From the NCBI GenBank assembly GCA_016234525.1, contig JACRBK010000494.1:1-6104 (forward strand): 6,104 nucleotides of DNA, given 5' to 3'. Made by a program: the position numbers and the translations under genes. The stretch's first letter is position 1, and every line of letters starts with the position of its first letter. Under the pieces are notes generated by a model that worked only from the letters and a program-made list of their open reading frames with translations, was not told the origin of the DNA and searched no databases. Source of the stretch: Chloroflexota bacterium. Lineage in GTDB: Bacteria; Chloroflexota; Anaerolineae; Aggregatilineales; Aggregatilineaceae. Positions 5,623 to 6,104 of the stretch are shown here, piece by piece.

Positions 5623-5936
5623 TTTTTACCCCTATCCCCCTGCCCCTTTCCCAGCTACGACCAATATGTGTCAATTTAACAGCGGCCTCACCCCCTAACC
5701 CCCTCTCCAACCGGGTTGGAGAGGGGACCGCAGCCAACCGGGTTTTTGTAGGGGCGCGGCTTGCTGCGCCCGGTTTTTCCCCTCCCCGCTGCGCTGGTGG
5801 AGAGGGGAAATTCTCTCGCAACGGGCGGGTTGCTCCCCCTTTTCCCTCAGGGAGAAAGAGAGTCTCCGGCTGTTGTCCCCTCTCCATGCAATGGAGAGGG
5901 GGTAGGGGGTGAGGCTGTTTTTCGCTGAAAGCTCCC
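5623..5936. repeat. Mosaic of palindromic repeat modules, copy 3 (thiolase-HIT spacer)
   Basis: This spacer of more than 300 bp holds no credible gene and is mostly repeat. Contents in order: module A start TTTTTACCCCTATCCCCC (5623-5640); unique sequence to about 5682; module B inverted relative to copy 1 (5683-5740, 12-bp stem 5700-5711 with 5715-5726); a short hairpin at 5748-5771; a TTTCCCCTC/GAGGGGAAA stem (5776-5784 with 5802-5810) enclosing CCCCGCTGCGC, the same core as 849-859; an imperfect CTTTTCCC/GGGAGAAAG stem (near 5840-5858); and a second module B end in copy-1 orientation (11-bp stem 5877-5887 with 5891-5901, then GGTAGGGGGTGAGGCTG). It ends within about 20 bases of the HIT stop codon. 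Confidence 0.8.
5741..5778. mobile_element. Tiny hairpin insertion flanked by a 7-bp direct repeat
   Basis: A 24-bp segment (5748-5771) beginning GTAGGGGCGCGG and ending CTGCGCCC folds into an 8-bp stem with one G-T pair. It lies between two copies of GGTTTTT (5741-5747 and 5772-5778). The direct repeat looks like a target-site duplication, but the low complexity of the flank means chance cannot be ruled out. Because the stem is followed by five T on the plus strand, it also has the form of an intrinsic terminator, although no plus-strand gene precedes it. Confidence 0.35.
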
Positions 5937-6104
5937 CTACTCCCATGCCTCGCGCAGCTGCCGGTGGGTATCCACCAACATATCAGGGATCACCCGCGCG
6001 CCGCCGGTCACGGTCATGAATCCGGTATCACCATCCCAGCGCGGCACGATATGAAAATGAAAATGTTCCGGGATACCTGCGCCTGCTTCTACCCCCATGT
6101 TCGC
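5937..6104 (-). CDS. HIT-family nucleotide hydrolase/transferase, C-terminal fragment
   Basis: The last 55 residues of a protein reading off the right edge of the window end at TAG (5939-5937). They contain NMGVEAGAGIPEHFHFHIVP followed by RWDGDTGFMTV. HFHFH is the histidine triad (H-x-H-x-H) that gives the HIT superfamily its name; its middle His is the nucleotidyl-accepting residue. The N..G..AGAG.P.H setting followed by PRW.GDT.FM is typical of the diadenosine tetraphosphate hydrolase/phosphorylase-like branch. The likely role is hydrolysis or phosphorolysis of dinucleoside polyphosphates or nucleoside phosphoramidates in the cytoplasm. The N-terminus is outside the window, so exact subfamily and length cannot be given. 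It was too short to stand out by length alone; the motif makes it secure. Downstream on the same strand is the thiolase, 361 bp away across repeats. Confidence 0.92.
   Translation of the reverse strand, partial: ANMGVEAGAGIPEHFHFHIVPRWDGDTGFMTVTGGARVIPDMLVDTHRQLREAWE

Noticed and set aside
5683..5916. CRISPR array
   Set aside because: The repeats differ in orientation and spacing, are G/C-rich palindromes with no regular unique spacers, and no cas gene is near.

Overview
The window looks like part of a GC-rich bacterial chromosome. My best guess is the phylum Chloroflexota, perhaps an Anaerolineae-type lineage. The grounds are a LysM lipoprotein with a very long Thr/Pro-rich stalk full of T-x-T-P motifs, a PknB-type Ser/Thr kinase, and G/C-rich palindromic repeats in the spacers. 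This assignment comes from general familiarity with such genomes, not from a search. Six protein genes lie on the minus strand and one, rplS, on the plus strand.

Layout from left to right: (1) 1-737, minus: 5' part of a Ser/Thr protein kinase, its C-terminal part cut by the window edge. (2) 738-947: spacer filled mostly by a palindromic repeat. (3) 948-1487, minus: Nudix hydrolase of the ADP-ribose pyrophosphatase type. (4) 1502-1538: hairpin terminator between the LysM and Nudix genes. (5) 1567-3063, minus: secreted lipoprotein with a roughly 300-residue Thr/Pro-rich stalk and two LysM domains. (6) 3064-3272: divergent promoter region. (7) 3273-3626, plus: ribosomal protein L19 (rplS), apparently a single-gene transcript with its own good sigma70-like promoter, a potentially structured leader and an intrinsic terminator. 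(8) 3701-3817: convergent spacer with another repeat copy. (9) 3818-4303, minus: DinB/YfiT-like putative metal-dependent protein. (10) 4355-5575, minus: complete thiolase (acetyl-CoA acetyltransferase family). (11) 5576-5936: 361-bp spacer made largely of palindromic repeat modules. (12) 5937-6104, minus: C-terminal end of a HIT-family nucleotide hydrolase/transferase, its N-terminus outside the window.

Functionally this is a mix of housekeeping genes (L19, thiolase, the Nudix and HIT nucleotide-clearing enzymes) with a signalling kinase and a cell-envelope LysM lipoprotein. I see no phage, CRISPR, toxin-antitoxin, tRNA or rRNA gene. The thiolase and DinB genes may be co-transcribed (51 bp gap), as may LysM and Nudix, although a hairpin terminator separates that pair.

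The least expected content is non-coding. A family of related G/C-rich palindromes occupies three intergenic sites. At each one an end faces the stop codon of a minus-strand gene a few bases away, and at two of them the other end faces the start of the next gene. A separate short hairpin is flanked by a 7-bp direct repeat that looks like a target-site duplication, and a related hairpin overlaps the stop codon of rplS. I found no convincing new multi-gene system.
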